8,802 bases of DNA from assembly GCA_011523485.1 (NCBI GenBank), contig WTGR01000538.1:1-8802 (forward strand), read 5' to 3'. A program made the position numbers and the translations under genes. The notes under the pieces are model-generated. The model was not told the origin of the DNA and made no database searches. It saw only the letters and a list, made by a program, of their open reading frames with translations. Below, in pieces: positions 1-6,163 of the stretch. The DNA is from Acidobacteriota bacterium (GTDB lineage Bacteria > Acidobacteriota > Vicinamibacteria > Vicinamibacterales > UBA8438). Position 1 is the stretch's first letter, and each line of letters opens with the position of its first letter.

Positions 1-757
1 GGTGCAGGGTGTCGCGCGAGCCGCGGAAGTTGGTCTTCGGCGTGAAGTTGGTGGTCTCGACGACGAGCGTGTCGCCCTCCCAGTGCCCGCGTGAATCACC
101 CAGCCACTGGCGGATCGAATCCGGGACGTGCGGTCGGCCGTCGAGCGGGATGATCCGCGGCTCGTGGATCAATTCCTGGTAGACGACGACGTAGCCCGGG
201 ACCTGGAAGATCTGATAGTTGCTGCTGTACCAGCTCCCGATGCCGTTCCAGCCGCGCGAGATGCAGCGGGTCCACTGGCTCAGGTCGCTGTAGGTATCGG
301 GGGAAGTGGCGGGCCCGCGCTGACTCCGTTCCGCGCGCTCGGCGGCGATGCGCGCCTCGCCCTCGGCCGACAGCGGCGGAATCCTGCCGTCGGGCGGATC
401 GACGATCAGCGACGTCCGAGTGAGCGCCGTGCCGATGTCCCGCCAGAACGCGTTGTAGTTGCCGACGTTGCCCTCGCGCGGCGGCAGGTCGAAGGCGGCG
501 CGGTTGGCCGCCTCGATGGCCTGCGCCTCCTCCGGCGACAGGGTGTCCGTCTCGGCCAGCCGCCCTTCGAGGGGGCGCTCCAGCGGGGTCGACGTCTGGC
601 TGTTCCATTGCCCCTGCAGGTCGGGGTCGCCCCACGGCGTCCGGGGCGCCGTCCAGCCTTCCGGGGCGCCGTCGCGGGTCTGGCCCGCGGCGGGCGCGGC
701 CAGCGCCGTTGCGAGCATGACGAGCACGAGCCCGGCGACGAGGTATCGGCAGCGCAT
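1..757 (-). CDS. Exported WGDPDLQG-family protein, 3' end outside the window
   Basis: This reads as 252 codons from an ATG at 757 to the left window edge, so the C-terminus is missing. The start is supported by GGAGG at 763-767, 5 bases upstream. Residues 1-26 form a signal peptide (MRCRYLV, a hydrophobic run, then APAAGQ), so the protein is probably exported. The mature part carries WGDPDLQGQW (42-51), TPLERP (57-62), TRTSLIVDPPDGR (113-125), RCI (164-166), NYQIFQVPG (180-188), PLDGRP (204-209) and GDSRGHWEGDTLVVET (220-235). The same ordered motifs occur in the protein at 1056-2054, so the two are paralogues. I know the family as uncharacterised exported proteins common in Vicinamibacteria-type acidobacteria; no reaction is known to me and no catalytic motif is obvious. 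It is transcribed away from its paralogue. Gene reality is very likely; function is unknown. Confidence 0.85.
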   Translation of the reverse strand, partial: MRCRYLVAGLVLVMLATALAAPAAGQTRDGAPEGWTAPRTPWGDPDLQGQWNSQTSTPLERPLEGRLAETDTLSPEEAQAIEAANRAAFDLPPREGNVGNYNAFWRDIGTALTRTSLIVDPPDGRIPPLSAEGEARIAAERAERSQRGPATSPDTYSDLSQWTRCISRGWNGIGSWYSSNYQIFQVPGYVVVYQELIHEPRIIPLDGRPHVPDSIRQWLGDSRGHWEGDTLVVETTNFTPKTNFRGSRDTLH

Positions 758-815
758 GTGATCCTCCTGGTCGGCTATTCCGTCCGTGTTTCAGCACTCC
801 TCCAGGGCCTCCAGC

Positions 816-953
816 TCATCGTTTCGTGTGTCGCAAGTCGATCCTGCCTGCCAGAGCGGCCAGCGTGCGCAGCTTCTGCGCGCGTAGCGGGTCGTTCACC
901 GCCGGTGGAACCTTCCTCTGATAATCGGAGTCCGGATGCGTCGCGCGCGTCAT
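816..953 (-). CDS. Doubtful 45-aa basic small ORF between the divergent genes
   Basis: The frame gives MTRATHPDSDYQRKVPP and continues to RIDLRHTKR, ending in TGA at 816. The segment DPLRAQKLRTLAALAGRIDL vaguely resembles the C-terminal tail of VapB-type antitoxins, where an Arg/Lys helix precedes a short Gly-Lys/Arg turn, but no ribbon-helix-helix N-terminus or partner toxin is present. There is no Shine-Dalgarno sequence. A TACACT box on the reverse strand (964-969) lies 10 bases before the ATG, which would give an almost leaderless message. About three quarters of codons end in G or C, below the level of neighbouring genes. It could be an antitoxin remnant, a real small protein, or a chance frame in the 298-base gap at 758-1055, in which I see nothing else except the promoter listed next. 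Confidence 0.25.
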   Translation of the reverse strand: MTRATHPDSDYQRKVPPAVNDPLRAQKLRTLAALAGRIDLRHTKR

Positions 954-996
954 GGCGGATCCAGTGTACTGCTGTCGCCGGTTGCCCGGCGAGACG

Positions 997-1024
997 CTGA
1001 TGCGGCCCGGCGAGAGGGTATATT
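997..1024 (+). promoter_or_regulatory. Candidate sigma-70 promoter for the 1056 gene
   Basis: TATATT at 1019-1024 is a good -10 box and stands out in GC-rich surroundings. CTGATG at 997-1002, 16 bases upstream, matches the -35 consensus at three of six positions. Transcription would start near 1031 and give a leader of about 25 bases containing the GGGGG ribosome-binding site at 1046-1050. The weak -35 limits confidence. Confidence 0.35.
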
Positions 1025-1055
1025 GAGCAGACTCGACAGCACACAGGGGGTTCCC

Positions 1056-2054
1056 ATGCGTCACGGATTTCTCGTCGCGGCCGTCCTGGCCACTTTCCTG
1101 CTGCTGCCGGCGGCTCCGGCCGCCCAGACCGACCTGCGGACGGGCTGGGGGGATCCGGATTTGCAGGGCATCTGGGACTTCCGCACCATCACGCCGCTGG
1201 AACGGCCGGAGGAGCTGGGCGATCGGGCGTTCCTGACCGCCGAGGAGGCGGCCAACCTGGAGCAGGAGGTGGTCGACCGCAACGTCGAGCTCGCGAACCG
1301 GCCGGCCCGGCGCACGACGGTCACCGAGAGCGTGGACCGCGGCGAGGACGGGGCCCCCGGCTTCTACAACAACTTCTGGCTCGACCGCGGCACGCGCACC
1401 GTCGGCACGCGGCGCACGTCGCTCATCGTCGATCCGCCGAACGGCCGGCTCCCCGAGATGTCGCCCGAGGGCCGGGAGCGCACGGAGGCGCGCCGCGCGT
1501 ACCGGCGCGATCATCCGGCCGACTCGTGGCTCGATCGCAGCGCCTACGACCGCTGCATCCTCGGCTTCAACGCCGGCCCGCCGATCACCCCCGGCGGCTA
1601 CAACCAGAACCTGCAGGTCTTCCAGACCCCGGACGAGGTGGTGCTGGTGACCGAGATGGTCCACACCGTGCGGGTCGTCCCGCTCGACGGCCGCCCGCCG
1701 CTGCCGGATCACGTCCGCCAGTGGTCGGGCGACTCGCGCGGGCACTGGGAGGGCGACACGCTGGTGATCGAGACCAGGAACTTCTACGACCAGCGCCGGT
1801 GGCGCGGGACGACCCCCGACATGACCCTGGTCGAGCGTTTGACCAGGGTCGACGCGGATACGCTGGAGTACGCGTATACCGTCACCGATCCGGGGACCTG
1901 GACGCGCCCGTGGACGGCTTCGATCCCGATGCAGCGCAGCGACCAGCCGTTGTACGAGTACGCCTGCCACGAGGGGAATTACAGCATGCCGGGGATTCTG
2001 GGCGGGGCGCGCGCGGACGAAGCGGAGGCTGCCGCCGAGGCGGCGGGCCGATAA
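1056..2054 (+). CDS. Exported WGDPDLQG-family protein (complete paralogue)
   Basis: This 332-aa protein starts at the ATG at 1056. The frame is open upstream to an ATG at 936, but the inner start follows GGGGG at 1046-1050 and is immediately followed by a signal peptide (MRHGFLVAA, hydrophobic core, APAAQT; residues 1-25). Motifs in order are WGDPDLQGIW (31-40), TPLERPEELGD (46-56), TRRTSLIVDPPNGR (118-131), RCILG (166-170), NLQVFQTPDE (185-194), PLDGRPPLP (209-217), RQWSGDSRGHWEGDTLVIET (221-240) and a C-terminal YACHEGNYSMPGILGGAR (302-319). The CHEGNY segment probably falls in the part of the left-hand paralogue that lies outside the window. The tail AEAAAEAAGR is low-complexity and its coding DNA is partly duplicated downstream. 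The family is uncharacterised as far as I know; the signal peptide points to the periplasm or outside the cell. I see no known catalytic motif. Confidence 0.9.
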   Translation: MRHGFLVAAVLATFLLLPAAPAAQTDLRTGWGDPDLQGIWDFRTITPLERPEELGDRAFLTAEEAANLEQEVVDRNVELANRPARRTTVTESVDRGEDGAPGFYNNFWLDRGTRTVGTRRTSLIVDPPNGRLPEMSPEGRERTEARRAYRRDHPADSWLDRSAYDRCILGFNAGPPITPGGYNQNLQVFQTPDEVVLVTEMVHTVRVVPLDGRPPLPDHVRQWSGDSRGHWEGDTLVIETRNFYDQRRWRGTTPDMTLVERLTRVDADTLEYAYTVTDPGTWTRPWTASIPMQRSDQPLYEYACHEGNYSMPGILGGARADEAEAAAEAAGR

Positions 2055-2131
2055 CCGGTGCCGCTCCGGTCGCGAGCGTCATCGGGACTGACGACACCAT
2101 CGCCGCCGCCGAGGCGGCGGGGCGGTAGCCG
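2031..2131 (+). repeat. Direct repeat duplicating the 3' end of the exported-protein gene
   Basis: A 27-base segment covering the last codons and stop (2031-2057) recurs at 2105-2131 with 24 of 27 bases identical, an offset of 74. In the second copy GCCGAGGCGGCGGGGCGGTAG would again encode AEAAGR and a stop, but in a different frame from the gene. A further pair of near-identical 18-mers (GCCGCTCCGGTCGCGRGC) lies at 2060-2077 and 2233-2250, 17 of 18 identical. This suggests local tandem duplication after the gene. Confidence 0.6.
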
Positions 2132-2269
2132 TTGTCGCGCCGGCCCGGCCGGTACCGGCGGGTAGAGGGTTACCTGCCGGCTTGGCCGGAACCGCGGGTA
2201 GAGGTCACGCGCCGGCCCGACCGGTCACCGTCGCCGCTCCGGTCGCGGGCCGGTACGGCCGGTTCGGCC
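2124..2269. repeat. Degenerate ~36-base tandem repeat with hairpin potential
   Basis: Units begin with GGTAG at 2124 (37 bases), 2161 (36 bases) and 2197 (36 bases), followed by a more diverged unit at 2233-2269. Each has a variant of CGCCGGCCCGGCCGGTACCG in its middle. Within unit 1, CGCCGG (2138-2143) can pair with CCGGCG (2155-2160), and CCGGCCGG lies in the loop, so the RNA could fold. No T-tract follows, so it is not a classical terminator. Together with the repeat above it explains most of the 276-base gap at 2055-2330. The remainder holds the leader of the 2331 gene. Confidence 0.55.
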
Positions 2270-2330
2270 TGACTCCGTTCGATTGGTCGTAGTCGTCAAC
2301 AGGGATGTTCGACAGGGAGAGAAGACCGTC

Positions 2331-3197
2331 ATGAGTATCGACTTGCGCCGTCTTGCCGCTGCCGTTGCCGTTTGCCTGCTCGTCGTCGCCCTCGCCGTGC
2401 CCGCCGCCGCCCAGCCCGACGGCTGGGCGAGGCCGTTTCCCGGACACCGGGTGATCGGCAACCTCTACGCCGTCGGCACCTACGACCTGGCCGTGTTCCT
2501 CGTTACGTCGGACGAGGGGCACTTCCTGATCAACACCGGGCTCGAGGATTCGATTCCGCTGATCCGCGAGAACATCGAATCGCTCGGGTTCCGGCTCGAG
2601 GACGTCAGGGTCCTGCTGCAGATGCAGGCGCACTGGGATCACACCGCCGCCCTGGCCCAGATCAAGGAGGCGGTCGGGGCCGAGATGTGGGCGACGGCCG
2701 AGGACGCGCCGGTGCTGGAGGACGGCGGGTTCAGCGATCCGCACTTCGGCGGCCGGCAGTCGTTCCGGCCGGTGTCGGTCGACCGCATCCTCGAGGACGG
2801 CGAGGTGCTGGAGCTGGGCGACGCGCGCCTGACCGTGATGCTGAGCCCCGGGCACACCGCCGGCAGCTCCAGCTACCTGATGACGGTGACCGAGGGAGGC
2901 CGCGACTACAACGTGGCCATCGCCAACATGGCCACCATCAACCCCGGCAAGCAGCTCGTCGTCGATCCCACCTACCCCGGCGTGGCCGACGACTTCGCCG
3001 AGACGTTCCGCCGGCAGAAGGCGCTGGACGTCGACGTCTGGGTGTCCGCCCACGGCGGGCAGTACGGCCTGCACGACAAGTACGAGCCGGGGCAGGAGTA
3101 CAGCCCGGACACGTTCGTCGACCCGGAGGGTTTCCGCGCCGCGGTGGAGCGGCTGGAGCAGCTCTACCTCGCGCAGCTCGAGTCGGAGCGGCAGTAG
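2331..3197 (+). CDS. Exported metallo-beta-lactamase, subclass B3-like, Q116 type
   Basis: This 288-aa protein starts at the ATG at 2331, after AGGGAG at 2314-2319. Residues 1-28 are a signal peptide ending PAAAQ, so it should act in the periplasm. The fold signature is LLQMQAHWDHTA: Gln99-Ala-His101-Trp-Asp103-His104, where B3 enzymes normally have HxHxDH, so the first zinc ligand (H116 in standard numbering) is Gln. The other expected ligands are present: SPGHTAGS (His175, H196 equivalent) and SAHGGQYGLH (His241, H263 equivalent). The position-221 equivalent lies in ANMATINPG and appears to be Met200. Gln116 with Met221 is the pattern known from GOB-type enzymes. Length fits B3 enzymes. It may hydrolyse beta-lactams, but environmental B3-like hydrolases can have other substrates. 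It is followed 2 bases later by an SMR efflux gene, probably in the same transcript. Confidence 0.85.
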   Translation: MSIDLRRLAAAVAVCLLVVALAVPAAAQPDGWARPFPGHRVIGNLYAVGTYDLAVFLVTSDEGHFLINTGLEDSIPLIRENIESLGFRLEDVRVLLQMQAHWDHTAALAQIKEAVGAEMWATAEDAPVLEDGGFSDPHFGGRQSFRPVSVDRILEDGEVLELGDARLTVMLSPGHTAGSSSYLMTVTEGGRDYNVAIANMATINPGKQLVVDPTYPGVADDFAETFRRQKALDVDVWVSAHGGQYGLHDKYEPGQEYSPDTFVDPEGFRAAVERLEQLYLAQLESERQ

Positions 3198-3199
3198 CC

Positions 3200-3529
3200 G
3201 TGCACTATCTCTACCTGGCCCTGGCCATCGCGTCGGAGGTGGCCGCCACCACCGCGCTGAAGTCGACCGAGGGATTCACGCGCCTGCTGCCGAGCGCGGT
3301 GGTGGTGGTGGGCTACTGCGCCGCCTTCTACTTCCTGTCGCTGTGCCTGGAGCGGATAGCGGTAGGTATCGCCTACGCGATCTGGGCCGGCGTCGGGATC
3401 GTCCTGATCGCGCTGCTCGGCCTGGTCGTGCACGGCCAGCGGCTGGATCCGCCCGCGGTCGTCGGGATGGGGTTCATCATCGCGGGCGTCGCCGTCATCA
3501 ATCTCTGGTCGGGGTCGCAACTGCATTGA
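3200..3529 (+). CDS. Small multidrug resistance (SMR) transporter, EmrE-like
   Basis: This is a 109-aa inner-membrane protein with a GTG start at 3200, 2 bases after the metallo-beta-lactamase stop. GGAG at 3185-3188 is a plausible ribosome-binding site. The N-terminus aligns from its first residue with SMR proteins. It has four hydrophobic helices: roughly residues 2-20, 31-50, 56-74 and 86-104. The membrane carboxylate Glu13 sits in IASEVAATT, where EmrE has AEVIGTT. Other EmrE binding-site positions are kept at an offset of one: Tyr39, Phe43, Tyr59 and Trp62. The segment GIAYAIWAGVGIVLIALL and the ending AGVAVINLWS are typical. SMR proteins work as dimers that exchange protons for cationic drugs or, in some subtypes, guanidinium. 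The ESxGFTR and GVGIV features look more like the EmrE/Qac branch than the Gdx branch. Tight coupling suggests co-transcription with the hydrolase. Confidence 0.93.
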   Translation: MHYLYLALAIASEVAATTALKSTEGFTRLLPSAVVVVGYCAAFYFLSLCLERIAVGIAYAIWAGVGIVLIALLGLVVHGQRLDPPAVVGMGFIIAGVAVINLWSGSQLH

Positions 3530-3570
3530 TTCGCGCTCCGGTGCGGTCGCCTGCCCCGGGCGCTGATCCT

Positions 3571-3590
3571 GCACCGGGCTTCCCGGGTGC
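3571..3590. terminator. Hairpin between convergent genes
   Basis: GCACC (3571-3575) pairs with GGTGC (3586-3590), and inside it GGG pairs with CCC around a CTT loop, leaving one bulged G. It lies in the 81-base gap between the convergent SMR and EamA genes, where a bidirectional terminator would be expected. No U-tract follows on either strand, so the assignment is tentative. Confidence 0.35.
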
Positions 3591-3610
3591 GGCCGGGCGT
3601 CGCCGCGGCG

Positions 3611-4495
3611 CTACCGCGACACGACCAGCAGCACGCCGGCCACGACCACGGCCGAGCAGCCCATCGACCAGAGCGTCAGCGTCTCGTCGGCGAGCAGGTA
3701 GCCGAGGAAGAGGGCGATGACCGGGTTCACGTAGGCGTAGGTGGCCGCCTTGGCGGGGGTGGACGCCTTCAGCAGCCACAGGTAGCAGCCGTAGGCCACC
3801 GACCCGAATGCCGCGACGTAGGCCCACGCCCCGAAGGCGGCGGGGGAGACGGTGGACCAGTCGACCGCGGTGAGCTCGCCCGAGGCCGCCGACAGCGCCA
3901 TCAGGACGGCGCCGCCGCCGAGCATCTGCATGCCGGCCGACAGCCAGTGCGACGCCGGTTGCGACGCGTGGCGGGAGTAGACCGAGCCGGTCGCCCACAG
4001 CAGGCTGGCCACCACGATGGTTCCCGCGCCGACCAGGTCGAGGGTGCGCGCGCCGGCGATGTCGGTCGGGTTGACGAGCAGCGCGACGCCGGCGAACCCC
4101 AGTGCGAGCCCGAGCATCACGTGTCCCGGCGGCCGCCCGCCTTCGGGCCGCAGCCAATCGATCAGCGCCACCCAGAACGGCACCATCGCGACCAGCAGCG
4201 CGCCGATGCCGGACGGCACGCGTTGCAGCGCCCAGCTCACCAGCCCGTTGCCGCCGACCGCCATCAGCAGGCCGATGAGCGCCGTGGTCAGCCAGTCGCG
4301 GGCGGTCGGCCGCGCCGCGCCCGCGCGTACGCCCAGCGCGACGAAGACGAGTCCGGCGCCGAGGAAGCGCCCGCCCGCCGTCAGGAAGGGCGGGATCTCC
4401 GCCACCGCCCAACTGATGGCCAGGTAGGTCGACCCCCAGATGATGTAGACGGCCGCGAAGGCGGCCACGAGCGAGACGCGCGAGGGCTGGGTCAT
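3611..4495 (-). CDS. EamA/DMT-superfamily exporter, YedA-like
   Basis: This 294-aa inner-membrane protein has about ten hydrophobic segments arranged as two EamA repeats (about 10-142 and 156-292). Repeat 1 begins with VYIIWGSTYLAISWAV (16-31), the usual opening of this family, and contains FLTAGGRFLGAG and VSWALQRVPSG. Repeat 2 contains LLWATGSVYSRH (165-176), a YVAAFGSVAYGCYLWLL stretch (226-242) and YAYVNPVIALFLGYLLADE (253-271), the conserved EamA end. YedA-like members are regarded as metabolite or drug exporters; the substrate cannot be read from sequence. The ATG at 4495 has no clear Shine-Dalgarno sequence. TAAACT on the reverse strand (4562-4567) could be its -10 box, with no recognisable -35. 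The gene converges on the SMR gene and diverges from the TPR gene at 4728; the gap at 4496-4727 holds no further gene I can support. Confidence 0.93.
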   Translation of the reverse strand: MTQPSRVSLVAAFAAVYIIWGSTYLAISWAVAEIPPFLTAGGRFLGAGLVFVALGVRAGAARPTARDWLTTALIGLLMAVGGNGLVSWALQRVPSGIGALLVAMVPFWVALIDWLRPEGGRPPGHVMLGLALGFAGVALLVNPTDIAGARTLDLVGAGTIVVASLLWATGSVYSRHASQPASHWLSAGMQMLGGGAVLMALSAASGELTAVDWSTVSPAAFGAWAYVAAFGSVAYGCYLWLLKASTPAKAATYAYVNPVIALFLGYLLADETLTLWSMGCSAVVVAGVLLVVSR

Positions 4496-4715
4496 GGAAC
4501 CACGGTGAAATCGGCAACGAGCGCGCAGGGAGAGGCCGGCGAGGCGCCGCGGAAACCGCGTAGTTTAGCACCGGGTACGGATCCGTTCCGGCCCGCGCGG
4601 AGGCAGGTTCGTTCCTTGCGGCGGCGATTCCGTCGCACCCCCGTTCACGCGCCCTGTCTCCCCTGCCCGCCGTGGACGAACGACCACGGTCGGAGGTCGC
4701 AATCGAGCCTGCCGC

Positions 4716-4721
4716 TAGACT
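4716..4721 (+). promoter_or_regulatory. Possible -10 box for a leaderless TPR gene
   Basis: TAGACT ends 6 bases before the ATG at 4728, the spacing at which transcription would start on the first base of the start codon. No ribosome-binding site precedes the ATG, which agrees with a leaderless message. No -35 match is visible at normal spacing. Confidence 0.3.
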
Positions 4722-4727
4722 TCCCGG

Positions 4728-5309
4728 ATGCCTGCAGCCGCCGACGCGGTGACGCTCATCCGGCAAGCCTGGGCGCTTCGTCGTGACACGCTGGCCGCAC
4801 CGCCCGCCTCGGAGGCCGCCGCCCGAGCCGTCGCGGGGAAAGTACGTGGGTATCTGGTCGAGGCGATCGCCATCTGCCGCGCGGCCGGCGCCGACCGGGA
4901 GCTGGTCGTAGCACTCGGAAAGCTCGGCCACGTCGAGCAGGACGCCGGGCGCCACGAGACCGCGCGTGCCTGCCTCGAGGAAGCGGTCGCGGTGGCGCGG
5001 GCCGTCGCCGATCCGCTCCGGCTGGCCCATGCCGTGCGGCATCTCGGAGACGCGCATCGGCACGCCCGGCGGTTGACCGAGGCCGAGGCGTGCTACGAGG
5101 AAGCACTGTCCCTGTATGGCGGTCACGTGGCGGGCGCCGCGAAGCTGGATCACGCCAACGCGTTGCGGCCGATGGCGATCCTCAAGGAGGAACGGGGGCA
5201 GGTCGAGGAGGCCCGGATACTGTGGGAGCGGGCTCGAGACCTGTACGGCGCCGTCGGGATCGAGGCCGGCGTGGCCGAATGCGCGGAGCATCTGGCCCGG
5301 CTGGACTGA
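4728..5309 (+). CDS. Tetratricopeptide-repeat protein
   Basis: This 193-aa all-helical protein has no signal peptide or membrane segment, so it is probably cytoplasmic. Helical pairs with TPR spacing are visible: residues about 60-93 (ELVVALGKLGHVEQDAGRHETA, then CLEEAVAVAR), 99-132 (LAHAVRHLGDAHRH, then AEACYEEALSLY) and about 141-175 (DHANALRPMAILKEERG, then ARILWERARDLY). Conserved TPR positions such as the LG..H, A..CYEEAL and A...WERA patterns are present. Residues 1-50 form a less regular helical cap. TPR proteins mediate protein contacts; no partner domain is present, so the role is unknown. Start at the ATG at 4728 is chosen because it begins the coding-like composition. The next gene starts 81 bases downstream and may have its own promoter. 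Confidence 0.88.
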   Translation: MPAAADAVTLIRQAWALRRDTLAAPPASEAAARAVAGKVRGYLVEAIAICRAAGADRELVVALGKLGHVEQDAGRHETARACLEEAVAVARAVADPLRLAHAVRHLGDAHRHARRLTEAEACYEEALSLYGGHVAGAAKLDHANALRPMAILKEERGQVEEARILWERARDLYGAVGIEAGVAECAEHLARLD

Positions 5310-5334
5310 CGAATCTGGTCCATCGGGTCGTGTG

Positions 5335-5362
5335 TCGAGCTCTGCGCGCCAGCGCGTAGAAT
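5335..5362 (+). promoter_or_regulatory. Weak candidate promoter for the dehydrogenase gene
   Basis: TAGAAT at 5357-5362 resembles a -10 box. TCGAGC at 5335-5340, 16 bases upstream, matches three of six -35 positions. It lies in the 81-base gap before the SDR gene, whose ATG follows GGTGAG at 5380-5385. Confidence 0.25.
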
Positions 5363-5390
5363 GCGCAGCGACCGGCTCTGGTGAGAAAGC

Positions 5391-6158
5391 ATGCGACGAG
5401 TTGCGGTGGTCACCGGCGCATCGAGTGGAATCGGGCGGGCGCTGGCCCTCGAGCTGGCCCGTGACGGCTACGACCTCGGACTGACCGCCCGCCGCCTGGA
5501 TCGGCTCGAGAGCCTGGCCGCCGCGATTCGCGTGACCGGCGCCCGCGCCGAATGCGTGGCGGCCGACGCCGCACAGCGCCACGAGGTCCACGAGGCGATG
5601 CGGACGCTGGCCGAGCGTCTGGGCCCCGTCTGTCTGCTCGTGGTGAACGCGGGCATCGCACTCGGCACCGAGGCGCTGGAGCCCGACGCGGAAGCGCTGG
5701 AGGCCGAGTTCGGCGTGAACGTCTTCGGCGCGTTCTACGCCATCGAGGCGGTCATTCCGTCGATGCGGGAGCGCAGGGCCGGCCACGTCGTCGCCATCTC
5801 GAGTCTCGCCGGGTACCGCGGACTCCCCGGCGCGGCAGGTTACTGCGCGACCAAGGCGGCGCTCACCCGCTTGGTCGAGGGCATGCGGCCGGACTGGGCG
5901 CTGGCCGGCATCCGGGCCACGCTCGTCCATCCCGGCTACGTGCGCTCGGAGATGACGGATCGCAACCGCTTCCGCATGCCGTTCCTGATGGAGACCGAGC
6001 GCGCGGCCGCACTGATAGCCAGGGCCATCCGGCGCAAGAAGCAGGTCTGCGAGTTCCCGTGGCGGATGTCCGTCCTGGTGCGCTACCTCGTGCGGCACCT
6101 GCCGGACCGGTTGCTGGTGACGCGGGCGCGCGCCGACAAGCAGCGCGCACGGTTGTAG
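5391..6158 (+). CDS. Classical short-chain dehydrogenase/reductase (SDR)
   Basis: This 255-aa cytoplasmic oxidoreductase starts at the ATG at 5391, preceded by GGTGAG at 5380-5385. The Rossmann nucleotide site is VVTGASSGIGRALA (TGxxxGxG at 8-15). Arg34-Arg35 in LTARRLDRLE, after the second strand, suggest preference for NADP(H). The structural NAG motif is at 86-88, Asn110 lies in the fourth helix, and the catalytic residues are Ser137/Ser138 (AISSLAG), Tyr151 and Lys155 (YCATK). The PGYVRSEMT segment (181-189) follows. Length is normal for classical SDRs. The C-terminal part is basic with a hydrophobic stretch (EFPWRMSVLVRYLVRHLP, 221-238), as in SDRs related to DltE/YqjQ-type proteins that may associate with membranes. 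The substrate cannot be deduced. It runs in the same direction as the TPR gene and converges on the DUF1697 gene. Confidence 0.94.
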   Translation: MRRVAVVTGASSGIGRALALELARDGYDLGLTARRLDRLESLAAAIRVTGARAECVAADAAQRHEVHEAMRTLAERLGPVCLLVVNAGIALGTEALEPDAEALEAEFGVNVFGAFYAIEAVIPSMRERRAGHVVAISSLAGYRGLPGAAGYCATKAALTRLVEGMRPDWALAGIRATLVHPGYVRSEMTDRNRFRMPFLMETERAAALIARAIRRKKQVCEFPWRMSVLVRYLVRHLPDRLLVTRARADKQRARL

Positions 6159-6163
6159 TCCTT

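Noticed and set aside
816..1970. A 384-codon reverse-strand frame opposite the exported-protein gene.
   Set aside because: Most of it is the antisense shadow of the gene at 1056-2054. Only its last 45 codons, outside that gene, are kept as a doubtful small ORF.
2124..2269. A CRISPR-like array.
   Set aside because: The units are degenerate and directly adjacent, without unique spacers, and no cas gene is near.
2205..3074. A 289-codon reverse frame opposite the metallo-beta-lactamase.
   Set aside because: It is an antisense shadow; the forward strand has a signal peptide, zinc ligands and a ribosome-binding site.
2372..3199. An N-terminal extension of the SMR protein in the frame overlapping the metallo-beta-lactamase.
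   Set aside because: The extension is out of frame with a clear enzyme gene and SMR homology begins exactly at the GTG at 3200.
3541..3610. A rho-independent terminator with high confidence.
   Set aside because: The hairpin at 3571-3590 has no T-tract on either strand, so it is listed only tentatively.
3587..4786. A 399-codon forward frame opposite the EamA transporter.
   Set aside because: Its translation is His/Arg/Asp-rich without any domain and it lies antisense to a transporter with clear membrane helices.
3498..6098. An 866-codon open frame on the reverse strand across the EamA, TPR and SDR genes.
   Set aside because: It runs antisense to or out of frame with four well-supported genes and its translation is low-complexity Arg/Ala/Pro-rich sequence typical of shadow frames in high-GC DNA.
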